Part shown: piece after piece, positions 23,451 to 31,492 of the stretch
Layout of the letters: the number at the start of each line of letters is the position of its first letter
Numbering within the stretch: the first letter of the stretch is position 1
Assembly: GCA_036389375.1 (NCBI GenBank)
Contig: DASVQA010000132.1
Span: 1-64,000 of the forward strand
DNA from: QHXQ01 sp036389375
Lineage (GTDB): Bacteria; Acidobacteriota; Blastocatellia; Pyrinomonadales; Pyrinomonadaceae
Length of the DNA: 64,000 nucleotides
Direction of reading: 5' to 3'
The notes under the pieces: model-generated
What the model was told of the DNA's origin: nothing
The model's input: only the letters and a program-made list of their open reading frames with translations
The model's database searches: none
Position numbers and translations under genes: made by a program

Positions 23451-25535
23451 TCACGTCGCGGCGATGCGCTCAATCTCGACAAGCGCGTCGTAGAAGGTCG
23501 CGCCGCCGCCCATGTCCGTGAGCGCCTGCGACGTGAGTTGGTTGACGTTCACACCGTCCGGTGACAGCTTGTTCCACCAGACCGAGGGCGAGACGGCGAC
23601 GCCCGCCCGCGCGCGCGTCGTGACGACGGCCAGCAACTCGCACGCGCCGCGCTCGTTGAAGGCCCGCACACGGTCGCCGTCATTGATGCCGCGCGCGGCT
23701 GCATCCTGCGGATTGATCTCGACGAACGGTCGTTTCTCCTGTCGCAGTTGCTTCGGCAGATTGGCAAAACTCGAATTCAAAAACGCGTGCGCCGCCGGAC
23801 TGATGAGCGCCAGCGGGAAACGTCGTGCGAGCGCGGGCGTGCTTGCGTGCGACTCGTGCGGCGGGATGAATTCCGGCACGGCCGGTAATCCTTGCGCGGC
23901 GAGCGTCTCGGAATAAAGCTCGCACTTGCCCGATGCGGTCAGGAAGTTTCCCTCGGCGAATGGCGCAAACGTCTCCGGCACGTTCAGGCGCACCCAACCA
24001 TGCGCCCGCAAGGCTTCGAGCGTGATGCCACGAAGCGCCGGATGATCCGTATCGAGCGCCTGCCGCGCGATCTCTTCATCCGAATCCTTAAAACAATCTT
24101 CCGCAAACCCCAGCCGCGCGGCCAGCAGGCGGAAGACTTCGGAGTTGGCCCGCGCCTCGTGGAGCGGCGCGACCGCCGGCTCGTTCAGGACGAGATAGAG
24201 GTGGCCGTAAGCCTTGTGCAGATCGAAGTGTTCAAGCTGCGTCGTCGCCGGCAGCACGATGTCTGCGTAATCGCACGTGTCGGTCATGAACTGCTCGTGG
24301 ACGACCGTAAACAGGTCTGCGCGTTTTAGCCCGGCGAGCACTTGTGCCTGATCGGGCGCAACCGCCGCCGGGTTCGAGTTGTAAACGTAGAGCGCACGCA
24401 CGGGCGGATCGTCCACGCGCGTGAGCGCCGCGCCGAGTTGCGACATGTTGATGGTGCGCGGGCGCGGCTCGGGCATGAGGTCGGGCCGTTCGAGCGCCGC
24501 GTAGTTGAGCGGGAACGTGCCGCTCGTCGAAAGCAGCGCACCGCCCGCCGCGTCGCGCCACGCGCCTGTCACCGCAGGCAGACAACTGATCGTGCGTACC
24601 GCCATGCCGCCGCCCGCATGCCGCTGAAGTCCGTAGTTGAGCCGGATCACGGCGGGCTTGGTCGTCGCATATTCGCGCGCGAGCCGCACGATGGTTTCCG
24701 CGCGCAGACCGCAAATCTCCGCCACGCGCGCGGGCGCATACTCACGCGCGCGTCGCCGCAGATCGTCCGCGCCGACGGTGTAGCGCGCCAGATAATCCTC
24801 GTCTGCCAGCCCTTCGGCGAAGATGACGTGCATCAGCCCGAGCGCGAGCGCGGCATCAGTGCCGGGCAAAGGCGCGATATGCTCGTCGCATTGATCGGCG
24901 GTGCGCGTGCGGCGTGGATCGATTGCGACGAGGCGCGCGCCCTTATGTTTTGCTTCGAGGATAAAGGGCCAGAGGTGTACGTTGCTCGTGATCGTGTTCG
25001 TGCCCCAGAGCAGGATGAGGCGCGCGTCAGTAAAGCGTTCCGGGTCTGTGCCGACGCTAAGCCCGACGGTCGCCTTGTAACCGGCCGCGCCCGCCGAAGC
25101 GCAGATCGTCCGATCCAGCAGCGACGCGCCGAGCCGGTGGAAGAAGCGTCGATCCATTGACTGCGATTGCACCAGCCCCATCGTGCCGCAGTAACTGTAG
25201 GGCAGAATCGTCTCCGCGCCTTCCCGCGATGCCGCGAGCGCACCAAAGCGCGCCGCGATCTCGTCGAGCGCCTCCTCCCAACTGATCGGGGCAAAGTGCC
25301 CCGCGCCCTTCGCCCCGACGCGGCGCAGACAGGTCTGCACGCGGTCGGGACTATGCGTGCGCTCATGATAGTTGGCGACCTTCGTGCAGAGCGTCCCACG
25401 CGTGACCGGATGTGCGGGGTCGCCCGCGACGCTCACCGCCCGCCCGCCCGCCACCGTCACGAGCATCGCGCACGTGTCCGGGCAATCGTGCGGGCAAGCC
25501 GCGTGGACGATTCTTTCAGTCAATGTTTCAGTCAT
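23451..25535 (-). CDS. Molybdopterin oxidoreductase (DMSO reductase family)
   Basis: The product has 694 residues. The N-terminal 4Fe-4S site has three Cys in CPHDCPDTCAM and the fourth in TRGTLCTKV. Mo-bis-MGD binding segments follow (ILLWGTNTITSNVHLWPFIL, LVAIDPRRTRTADQCDEHI, and the C-terminal GDRVRAFNERG). No Tat signal is visible, so it is probably cytoplasmic. The family includes formate dehydrogenase-like and BisC-like enzymes; the substrate cannot be assigned, and no partner subunit lies next to it. There is no in-frame TGA, so it is not a selenoprotein. The start at 25535 (MTETLTERIVHA) is preferred to the ATG 20 codons upstream. Confidence 0.85.
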   Translation of the reverse strand: MTETLTERIVHAACPHDCPDTCAMLVTVAGGRAVSVAGDPAHPVTRGTLCTKVANYHERTHSPDRVQTCLRRVGAKGAGHFAPISWEEALDEIAARFGALAASREGAETILPYSYCGTMGLVQSQSMDRRFFHRLGASLLDRTICASAGAAGYKATVGLSVGTDPERFTDARLILLWGTNTITSNVHLWPFILEAKHKGARLVAIDPRRTRTADQCDEHIAPLPGTDAALALGLMHVIFAEGLADEDYLARYTVGADDLRRRAREYAPARVAEICGLRAETIVRLAREYATTKPAVIRLNYGLQRHAGGGMAVRTISCLPAVTGAWRDAAGGALLSTSGTFPLNYAALERPDLMPEPRPRTINMSQLGAALTRVDDPPVRALYVYNSNPAAVAPDQAQVLAGLKRADLFTVVHEQFMTDTCDYADIVLPATTQLEHFDLHKAYGHLYLVLNEPAVAPLHEARANSEVFRLLAARLGFAEDCFKDSDEEIARQALDTDHPALRGITLEALRAHGWVRLNVPETFAPFAEGNFLTASGKCELYSETLAAQGLPAVPEFIPPHESHASTPALARRFPLALISPAAHAFLNSSFANLPKQLRQEKRPFVEINPQDAAARGINDGDRVRAFNERGACELLAVVTTRARAGVAVSPSVWWNKLSPDGVNVNQLTSQALTDMGGGATFYDALVEIERIAAT

Positions 25536-25758
25536 AAGATGATCGGGGCGAGAGCGGACAAGCACAAGGGTAAAACTACGCGCGGCGCTTGGCAAGGAGG
25601 CGACACCAACTCGACGGTGCGGGCGGCGCGCAGCCGCCGTTACCTAGCTGTTTGCAAATTAACCCGCGCTTCGCGTAGATTCAACCGGCGGTGCTTAACG
25701 GGCAATAAAGATAACGTGTTAAGATAGGAGTTTTAGGGCTTAACTGTTGAAGACGACT

Positions 25759-26841
25759 ATGGCACAAGTAACCGAACAAGGCGTGTTGGCTGTCTTAAGC
25801 AAGATCGTTGACCCGGACTTGCACAAGGACATTGTCACGCTCGGCTTTATCAAGGATTTGCGGATCAGTGGCGGCGAGGTGTCGTTTCGCATCGTGTTGA
25901 CGACGCCCGCGTGCCCGGTCAAAGAGCAGATGCAGACGCAGGCGCAGGAGTTGGTCGGGGCGCTCGCGGGCGTCTCGGCGGTACGTGTGACGATGGACGC
26001 GGAAGTGCCAAAGGGGCGGGGCATCACGGAGAAAGTGGTTGTGCCGGGCGTGCGCAACATCGTGGCGGTGTCGTCGGGCAAGGGTGGCGTCGGCAAGTCA
26101 ACGGTGGCGGTGAATCTGGCGGTGACGCTGGCGCGCGACGGGGCGCGCGTGGGGCTGATGGACGCAGACCTCTACGGCCCGAATACGCCGCTGATGCTCG
26201 GCATCAGCGACGCGCAGCCGGTCGTCTCCGGCAACAAACTCGTCCCGAACGAGGCGCACGGCATCAAATTGATGTCTATCGGCATCTTAAAACCCGGCGA
26301 CGAACCGATGATTTTTCGCGGGCCGATCCTGCACAGTCTGGTCAGACAGTTTTTGGGCGACGTGCTCTGGGGCGAGCTTGATTACCTGATCGTGGACATG
26401 CCGCCGGGCACGGGCGACGTGCAGTTATCCCTAGCGCAACTCGTGCCCGTGCAGGGGGCGGTCTTGGTGACGACGCCGCAGGAGGTCGCCGTTGCGGACG
26501 TGCGCCGCGCGCTCCGCATGTTCGAGACGGTACACGTGCCCGTGCTGGGCATCGTCGAGAACATGAGCTATTTCATCGCGCCGGATACGGGCCAGCGTTA
26601 CAACATTTTCGGCGAAGGCGGCGGGCAGAAGTTGGCGGAGCAGTACGGCGTGCCGTTTCTCGGTGCGATCCCGATTGGCTTGGAGGTGCGCGAGGGCGGC
26701 GACCGGGGCGTGCCCGTCGTGGTCGGGCATCCCGGTTCAGCGCAGGCTGAAGCTTTCCGGCACGTCGCGGAAGAGGTGGCGCGGCAAGTTTCGATTGAAG
26801 CGCTGAAGCCTGAATTGGTCGTTTTGGGTAAGGCGCGTTAA
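25759..26841 (+). CDS. mrp: Mrp/ApbC-family P-loop ATPase lacking the CXXC motif
   Basis: The product has 360 residues. A DUF59 (MIP18-like) domain covers residues 5-90. The Mrp ATPase follows with a deviant Walker A SSGKGGVGKSTVAVNLAV, then LMDADLYGPN and a Walker B-like YLIVDMPPGTGDVQLSLAQL. Mrp/Nbp35 proteins carry and transfer Fe-S clusters through a C-terminal CXXC. Here the matching segment is ENMSYFIAPDTGQRYNIFG, without either Cys. The gene sits before an A-type carrier and a ferredoxin gene, which supports an Fe-S role all the same. TTG at 25747 is an alternative start. Confidence 0.9.
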   Translation: MAQVTEQGVLAVLSKIVDPDLHKDIVTLGFIKDLRISGGEVSFRIVLTTPACPVKEQMQTQAQELVGALAGVSAVRVTMDAEVPKGRGITEKVVVPGVRNIVAVSSGKGGVGKSTVAVNLAVTLARDGARVGLMDADLYGPNTPLMLGISDAQPVVSGNKLVPNEAHGIKLMSIGILKPGDEPMIFRGPILHSLVRQFLGDVLWGELDYLIVDMPPGTGDVQLSLAQLVPVQGAVLVTTPQEVAVADVRRALRMFETVHVPVLGIVENMSYFIAPDTGQRYNIFGEGGGQKLAEQYGVPFLGAIPIGLEVREGGDRGVPVVVGHPGSAQAEAFRHVAEEVARQVSIEALKPELVVLGKAR

Positions 26842-26893
26842 GGCTAATTTGTTATAATTCATTGACTGGGTAATTCAGCGAAGGAGAGAGAAG

Positions 26894-27250
26894 ATGGCGA
26901 CAGAAACCATGCCGACGGTGACGCTTGGCGTCACAGAGAATGCGGCAGCCGAGATCAAGAAGTTCATGGCGAGCGAAGAGGGTTTGCCGGTCACGTCGGG
27001 CTTGCGCGTACGCGTAGTGCCGGGCGGCTGCTCCGGCTTCCAGTACAGCCTGAATATCGAAGAGGACGCGCGACAGGGCGATCACGTGCTTGATCAGCAC
27101 GGCGTCCGCCTGTTTGTGGACATGTTCAGCGCGCAGTATCTGAACGGCGTCGAGATCGACTTCGTCAACAGCGTGATGGGGTCGGGCTTTACGTTCAAGA
27201 ACCCGAACGCGACGGGCGGCTGCGGCTGCGGCTCCTCGTTCACGGTCTAG
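26894..27250 (+). CDS. A-type iron-sulfur carrier (IscA/ErpA family)
   Basis: The product has 118 residues. It has the HesB/IscA fold with all three cluster Cys: one in VVPGGCSGFQYS and two in GGCGCGSSF at the C-terminus. It receives and delivers Fe-S clusters to apo-enzymes. AAGGAGAGAG is placed well before the ATG. A TATAAT (26853-26858) lies in the 52-bp gap after mrp, so it may have its own promoter as well. Assignment to IscA, ErpA or SufA cannot be made from sequence alone. Confidence 0.93.
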   Translation: MATETMPTVTLGVTENAAAEIKKFMASEEGLPVTSGLRVRVVPGGCSGFQYSLNIEEDARQGDHVLDQHGVRLFVDMFSAQYLNGVEIDFVNSVMGSGFTFKNPNATGGCGCGSSFTV

Positions 27251-27298
27251 CGCTCGTAAAGAGCATTCGCACCAGAGACGCGGTGCGCGCCTGCGTTC

Positions 27299-27326
27299 GT
27301 CATGGCCGGTTATGTCCGGCCATGAC
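27299..27326 (+). terminator. Hairpin after the A-type carrier gene
   Basis: A perfect 11-bp stem pairs GTCATGGCCGG (27299-27309) with CCGGCCATGAC (27316-27326) around a 6-nt loop. There is no T-run, so it may be a weak or factor-dependent terminator, or a 3' stabilising hairpin. Confidence 0.55.
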
Positions 27327-27410
27327 GCGCTCGCGCGTACCGCGTTTCCTGTTTTTGCGGTACACTACTGACGTTTTCAAACCAACTACAATTCAGGAGC
27401 CGAAGAGGGT

Positions 27411-27746
27411 ATGCCGAGGATCGAAGCGGAAGCGGCCGAGGGTGTCAAGACTTTTGAGGCGACCGAGGGGCGCAAACTCGTGCTGGCGATTGAGGACGCC
27501 GGCATAGACATACTGCATCGCTGCGGTGGCAATGCCAAGTGTACGACGTGCCGCGTCGAAATACTTGAAGGCGAAGTAGGCGCGATGGGCGAACTCGAAC
27601 GCAACCGGCTCGCTATGGAAACCGGCCTCGCCGACAACGTCCGTCTCTCCTGTCAGGTGCGCGTCGCGGGCGACCTGAAAGTGCGCGTGCTGGGGCAAGC
27701 GAGCACGCGCAACCTGACACCGGGGCCGCGCCCGACAGAGGAATAG
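27411..27746 (+). CDS. [2Fe-2S] ferredoxin
   Basis: The product has 111 residues. The plant/adrenodoxin-type cluster loop is HRCGGNAKCTTCRVEI with the fourth Cys in VRLSCQVRV. The spacing CGGNAKCTTC (C-x5-C-x2-C) matches bacterial ferredoxins used in Fe-S assembly or in electron supply to oxygenases. It carries electrons in the cytoplasm. Its place after mrp and the A-type carrier favours an Fe-S assembly link. The Pro-rich tail is not part of the fold. Confidence 0.9.
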   Translation: MPRIEAEAAEGVKTFEATEGRKLVLAIEDAGIDILHRCGGNAKCTTCRVEILEGEVGAMGELERNRLAMETGLADNVRLSCQVRVAGDLKVRVLGQASTRNLTPGPRPTEE

Positions 27747-27817
27747 AGATTAGAGATCAGCGATTAGAGAGAACAGTGCTGACCGACCGCTAACCGCTAA
27801 CCGCTGACCTCTGCGGT
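27745..27817. repeat. Heptamer-array inverted repeat D (after ferredoxin)
   Basis: The left arm 27746-27773 is built of 7-nt units AGAGATT, AGAGATC, AGCGATT and AGAGAGA. The right arm, about 27781-27817, read on the other strand is AGAGGTC, AGCGGTT, AGCGGTT, AGCGGTC. The arms pair imperfectly (about 15 of 19 in the best part). It has the same period and layout as A-C but a diverged unit. Unlike the others it is about 145 bp from the next start. Confidence 0.7.
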
Positions 27818-27961
27818 TCAAGTTTATTGCGCCGCGTGCGGCTTGGTGTTAATCTCGCGCGCGGCATCATGACAGTTTTGAGTGGCCCGGCGCGCGGTGC
27901 TTCCTGCGAGCGCACGCTAGGCGACTCTTCCTTCAATCACTAATCACAATTCGGAGGTCGT

Positions 27962-28756
27962 ATGCTGATCGAGTCAACCGTTCATCTCCCCGTCGGTTTC
28001 GCGTTCCTGCAAGACCTTGTCCACGGCCCAACGGGTCAAGCCCTGCCGCGCATCATCCTGCGCTGGCTCCACTTCGTTGCCGGCATCACGTGGATCGGCC
28101 TGCTCTACTTCTTCAACCTCGTCAACGTGCCCTTTCAAAAGGGCCTTGACGCGGACACGAAGAAGAAGGTGAACCCAGACCTGCTGGGGCGCTCGCTCTG
28201 GTATTTCCGCTGGGGCGCGCTCGTGACGGTGTTGGTGGGTTTGACCTACTACGCGATGTTCATTCTCTCGACCGACGTGACGAACGCCAACGCCGCCGGC
28301 GGGCATGTGAACATCTGGCTGGCGCTCATCGTCTGGTTGTTAATCGCCGTCGTCTTCTTCGTCATCGAGTTTCTGATCATCAACAAAGTGCCGGCGCTCA
28401 CGAAGGACGGGCGCATCTTCGCGGTGGTCGCCGCGATCCTGTTCATCGTGATGGCGTTTCTGATCGTCAAGTGGTTCGACTCTACGTTTCAGGTCGGGAG
28501 CGACAACTTCGCCAGCAACAAGACCTACTCAATCGGCATCGGCGGCGCGATGGGTCTCATCATGCTCTTGAACGTGTGGGGCATTATCTGGCCGTCGAAC
28601 AAGCGTATTCTCGCGGGTCTCGCGGGCGGCCCGGCCGCGCCGCCCGAACTTGCGCGCCGCGCCTTCCTTGCGTCGCGCACGAACACTTGGCTCTCGCTCC
28701 CCATGCTTTTCTTCATGGGCACGTCGCACGGCGACTACGTCATCCTCGGGCGCTAA
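27962..28756 (+). CDS. PuuD-like membrane protein without cytochrome domain
   Basis: The product has 264 residues with about seven to eight hydrophobic segments. It resembles the membrane part of the urate hydroxylase PuuD (LRWLHFVAGITWIGLLYFFN, DLLGRSLWYFRWGALVTVLV). Full PuuD proteins are longer and end with a cytochrome c domain; here there is no CXXCH. GGAGGTCGT lies directly before the ATG. No purine degradation genes are nearby, so urate as a substrate is doubtful; the His-containing segments may bind heme instead. Confidence 0.7.
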   Translation: MLIESTVHLPVGFAFLQDLVHGPTGQALPRIILRWLHFVAGITWIGLLYFFNLVNVPFQKGLDADTKKKVNPDLLGRSLWYFRWGALVTVLVGLTYYAMFILSTDVTNANAAGGHVNIWLALIVWLLIAVVFFVIEFLIINKVPALTKDGRIFAVVAAILFIVMAFLIVKWFDSTFQVGSDNFASNKTYSIGIGGAMGLIMLLNVWGIIWPSNKRILAGLAGGPAAPPELARRAFLASRTNTWLSLPMLFFMGTSHGDYVILGR

Positions 28757-28782
28757 CTGAGCGGGCCGAGCCGGTGTAGACA

Positions 28783-28842
28783 GTTGAGGGAAGGTGCGAC
28801 GGGCGGGCGCGCAAGGTGCGCCGGCCGCACCTTCCCTCTTAA
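28783..28842 (+). terminator. Terminator after the PuuD-like gene
   Basis: GTTGAGGGAAGGTGCG (28783-28798) pairs with CGCACCTTCCCTCTTAAC (28826 onward), a 13-bp core stem. A T-rich stretch (CTTTTAC) follows. Confidence 0.75.
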
Positions 28843-28962
28843 CTTTTACACGCGCGCGCCCGCCGTCACCATTTCGCTACCGATTCGTTATATGCGCGCG
28901 GCTGGCGTGGGGCTAAACTGGCGCTAGTCCATGACCGGCCAACTGAAGAAAGGAAGCTGAAG

Positions 28963-29607
28963 ATGAGCACTAATCCCTTAAACGTGCCTGAGCCTTACAA
29001 GCCCCGACAGTTCAACCTGAGCGGGCTAACCGGCATCTCTGATAAGACGCTGGAAATGCACTTCAAACTCTACGAGGGCTACGTCAAAGAGACGAACCAT
29101 CTGACCGAGAAGATCGCGGCGATTCTCGCCGACGGCAAAGTAGATCAAGAGGAGATGCCCGCCTATTCCGAACTGACGCGCCGGCTCGGCTTCGAGTACA
29201 ACGGCATGGTCTTGCATGAATACTACTTCGAGAACATGAAGCGCGGCGGCACGGGCGACCCCGACAAGGTCTCGAACTTCTTCAAGCGGGCCGAACAGTC
29301 CTTCGGCTCATACGACATCTGGAAGACGGATTTCATATCGGTCGGCAAGATGCGCGGCGTCGGCTGGGCCATCTGCTACCAGAACCCGGCAAACGGGCGT
29401 ATCTCGAACCACTGGATCAGCCTGCACGAAACCGGCAACGTCGCCGGCTTCGAGCCGGTACTCGTGATGGACGTGTGGGAGCACGCCTTCCTGCTCGACT
29501 ACAAACCGGCCGAGCGACCCAAGTATATCGAAGCCTTCTTCTCAAACATTGATTGGGCGGCGGTCGAAGCACGGCTCAAAGGTGGCGACGCGGGGCCGGC
29601 GAGTTAG
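28963..29607 (+). CDS. Fe/Mn superoxide dismutase
   Basis: The product has 214 residues. It converts superoxide to hydrogen peroxide and oxygen. The metal ligands are visible: His in MHFKLYEGY, His in LHEYYFENM, and Asp and His in VMDVWEHAFLLDY. GxxGxGW is present as VGKMRGVGWAIC. There is no signal peptide, so it is cytoplasmic. Iron versus manganese use cannot be decided. AAGGAAG precedes the ATG. It lies among other oxygen-stress genes (peroxiredoxin at 30790). Confidence 0.93.
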   Translation: MSTNPLNVPEPYKPRQFNLSGLTGISDKTLEMHFKLYEGYVKETNHLTEKIAAILADGKVDQEEMPAYSELTRRLGFEYNGMVLHEYYFENMKRGGTGDPDKVSNFFKRAEQSFGSYDIWKTDFISVGKMRGVGWAICYQNPANGRISNHWISLHETGNVAGFEPVLVMDVWEHAFLLDYKPAERPKYIEAFFSNIDWAAVEARLKGGDAGPAS

Positions 29608-29693
29608 CCTGACCGCTTTCCCCTTTGTCTCTTTTTGCGCCGTTGGGTTTATAATTTCGGTGCAATTCCCGATCACGTCTCGGAGGCCAGTCC

Positions 29694-30743
29694 ATGAAAT
29701 TCTCTGCCCGCCTGCTCGCTGTCTGCGCCGTCGGCTTGACCTGCGCGCTACTGCTCGCCGCCTGCGCGACGGCGGACAACTCGAACGCCAACACAACCGT
29801 GACCACGAACGTCACGCCGCCGCCCGCGACGCCGGCCGTGCAGAACCTGTCGGTCGTTGACCGCCCGCAGAAGATTAAAGACCTGATGGCCGGGCGCGGG
29901 CAGGAGGACGAGGCTACGCCGACTCTCCGCTTCTTGTCGCCCACTGAAGGCGCGACGATCAACGGCTCGACCGTTAACGTCAAACTCGCTTTGAGCGGCG
30001 ACCTGAAAGGCTACCAGCCGCACAAAGACCCCGCGACCGGCATGGGCAACCACATCCACGTCATTCTCGACAACAGCCCTTACGAGGCTTACTACAATCT
30101 GGACGAGCCGTTCGAGTTGCGTAACGTGACCGAAGGCCGACACACCCTGCGCGTCTTTCCCTCGCGCCCCTGGCACGAGAGCTACAAGAACAACGGCGCG
30201 TTCCAGATGGTCACGTTCAACGTCAAAGGCGGCGGTGATGCTTCACAGCCGACCACGACGGGCACGGGTCAGAAGGTGGCCGACAACAAGAACACCAACG
30301 CCGCGCCGGGTGCGAGCGCCGCCAACAAGAACACAGCGAACGCAAATCTGGCGAACACCAATTCAGCGAACACGAACGCCAGCCCCGCACCGCGCGAGGG
30401 CAAGGAGATGCCCGCGAGTACGGGCGGCGCGGTCGAGCGCAATAAGCCGCTGCTGACTTACAGCCGGCCGAAAGGCGAGTATAAGGGCGCGGACGCCGAC
30501 GCGATCATGATCGACTTCTGGCTGGCGAACGCGAAACTGCAAGGCGATGGCGGCGAGTATCGCGTGCTCTACACGGTTGACGGCGGCGAAGCGAAGTCGG
30601 TGGACAAGTGGGGCCCCATCTGGCTGACCGGCTGGACGCCGGGCAAGCACACGGTCAAACTCGAACTCGTGGACAAAGACGGTCATCCGGTGGACAACGG
30701 TGGCTATAACGTGACCACGCGCGAGATTACCATCAGCAAGTAA
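29694..30743 (+). CDS. Putative lipoprotein with two related beta domains
   Basis: The product has 349 residues. The signal sequence ends in a lipobox (LLLAACATADN). Two domains flank a low-complexity Asn/Thr/Ala linker at about residues 190-225. Domain 1 (about 80-180) has FLSPTEGATINGSTVNVKLA, GNHIHVILDNSPYEAYYN and GRHTLRVFPSRPWHESYKNN. Domain 2 (about 255-345) has DAIMIDFWLANAKL, YRVLYTVDGGEAKSV and WTPGKHTVKLELVDKDGHPV. The repeated 'GxHTLRV/GKHTVKLEL' strand suggests a duplicated Ig-like or DUF4399-like fold. HIHVILD in domain 1 may bind metal. Function is unknown. Confidence 0.7.
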   Translation: MKFSARLLAVCAVGLTCALLLAACATADNSNANTTVTTNVTPPPATPAVQNLSVVDRPQKIKDLMAGRGQEDEATPTLRFLSPTEGATINGSTVNVKLALSGDLKGYQPHKDPATGMGNHIHVILDNSPYEAYYNLDEPFELRNVTEGRHTLRVFPSRPWHESYKNNGAFQMVTFNVKGGGDASQPTTTGTGQKVADNKNTNAAPGASAANKNTANANLANTNSANTNASPAPREGKEMPASTGGAVERNKPLLTYSRPKGEYKGADADAIMIDFWLANAKLQGDGGEYRVLYTVDGGEAKSVDKWGPIWLTGWTPGKHTVKLELVDKDGHPVDNGGYNVTTREITISK

Positions 30744-30789
30744 ACCGGCGGGTCAATTTGTCAGGTTAGATTTAGCGAGGTGAAAAATT

Positions 30790-31467
30790 ATGTTCCCTGA
30801 GCACAGATCAATCCGTGCGACCGCAGGGCGGCGCATCAATTTAGCGTTCGCCTGTCTGGCCTTCGTCATCTGCGGCACTGCCTGCGCGCGCGCCCAGACG
30901 CAGCCTACGCAAGCCGCGGCCGGCAGCGACCATTACGGTGGCGGCGCGAGTGCGGCGAGCAAGCCGACGACGCCCGCAACTGTTGCCGCCGCGCCGAAGG
31001 TCGGAGAGGCCGCGCCGGACTTCAAACTGCCTTACGCGACGCAGGAGGAGATTCACTTGAAGCCGGAAGAGTGGCTCGCGCTCTCGGCGCAGCACGGCAA
31101 GAACGTGATCCTCGCGTTCTATCCGGCGGACTGGTCGGGCGGCTGCACGAAAGAGGTCTGCACGCTGCGCGACACGTTCGCGGAGCTTGCGAAGTTGAAC
31201 GCGACCGTGCTCGGCATCAGTGGCGATTACGTCTTCTCGCATCACGAGTGGGCGAAGTTCCACAAGCTGCCGTTCGCGCTCCTGTCCGACCACGACCACA
31301 AGGTCGCGCGCATGTACGGCACGTACAACGAGGCGGCGGGCTTCAACAACCGCTCCGTCTTCCTGCTCGACAAAAATGGTGTCGTGCGCTACAGCAACCC
31401 GGCCTTCAAGGCGGGCGACAAGGCGGACTACGATGCGCTGCGCGCCGAGCTTGAGAAGTTGAAATAG
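30790..31467 (+). CDS. Exported peroxiredoxin-like protein
   Basis: The product has 225 residues. The N-terminal hydrophobic segment (INLAFACLAFVICGTACARA) is a signal peptide or lipid anchor. The AhpC/TSA core starts near residue 72 (VGEAAPDFKLPYATQEEIHL). The peroxidatic Cys is in AFYPADWSGGCTKEVCTLRD, where TxxC is replaced by SGGC; a second Cys five residues on may be the resolving one (Bcp-like pattern). Further motifs are VLGISGDYVFSHHEWAKFHK and SVFLLDKNGVVRY. It would remove peroxide outside the cytoplasm. Confidence 0.85.
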   Translation: MFPEHRSIRATAGRRINLAFACLAFVICGTACARAQTQPTQAAAGSDHYGGGASAASKPTTPATVAAAPKVGEAAPDFKLPYATQEEIHLKPEEWLALSAQHGKNVILAFYPADWSGGCTKEVCTLRDTFAELAKLNATVLGISGDYVFSHHEWAKFHKLPFALLSDHDHKVARMYGTYNEAAGFNNRSVFLLDKNGVVRYSNPAFKAGDKADYDALRAELEKLK

Positions 31468-31492
31468 ACGCTCGGCACGAGCCGGACGGGTT

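Noticed and set aside
23451..25535. Molybdopterin enzyme considered as a formate dehydrogenase selenoprotein
   Set aside because: There is no in-frame TGA, and no formate dehydrogenase partner genes are adjacent.
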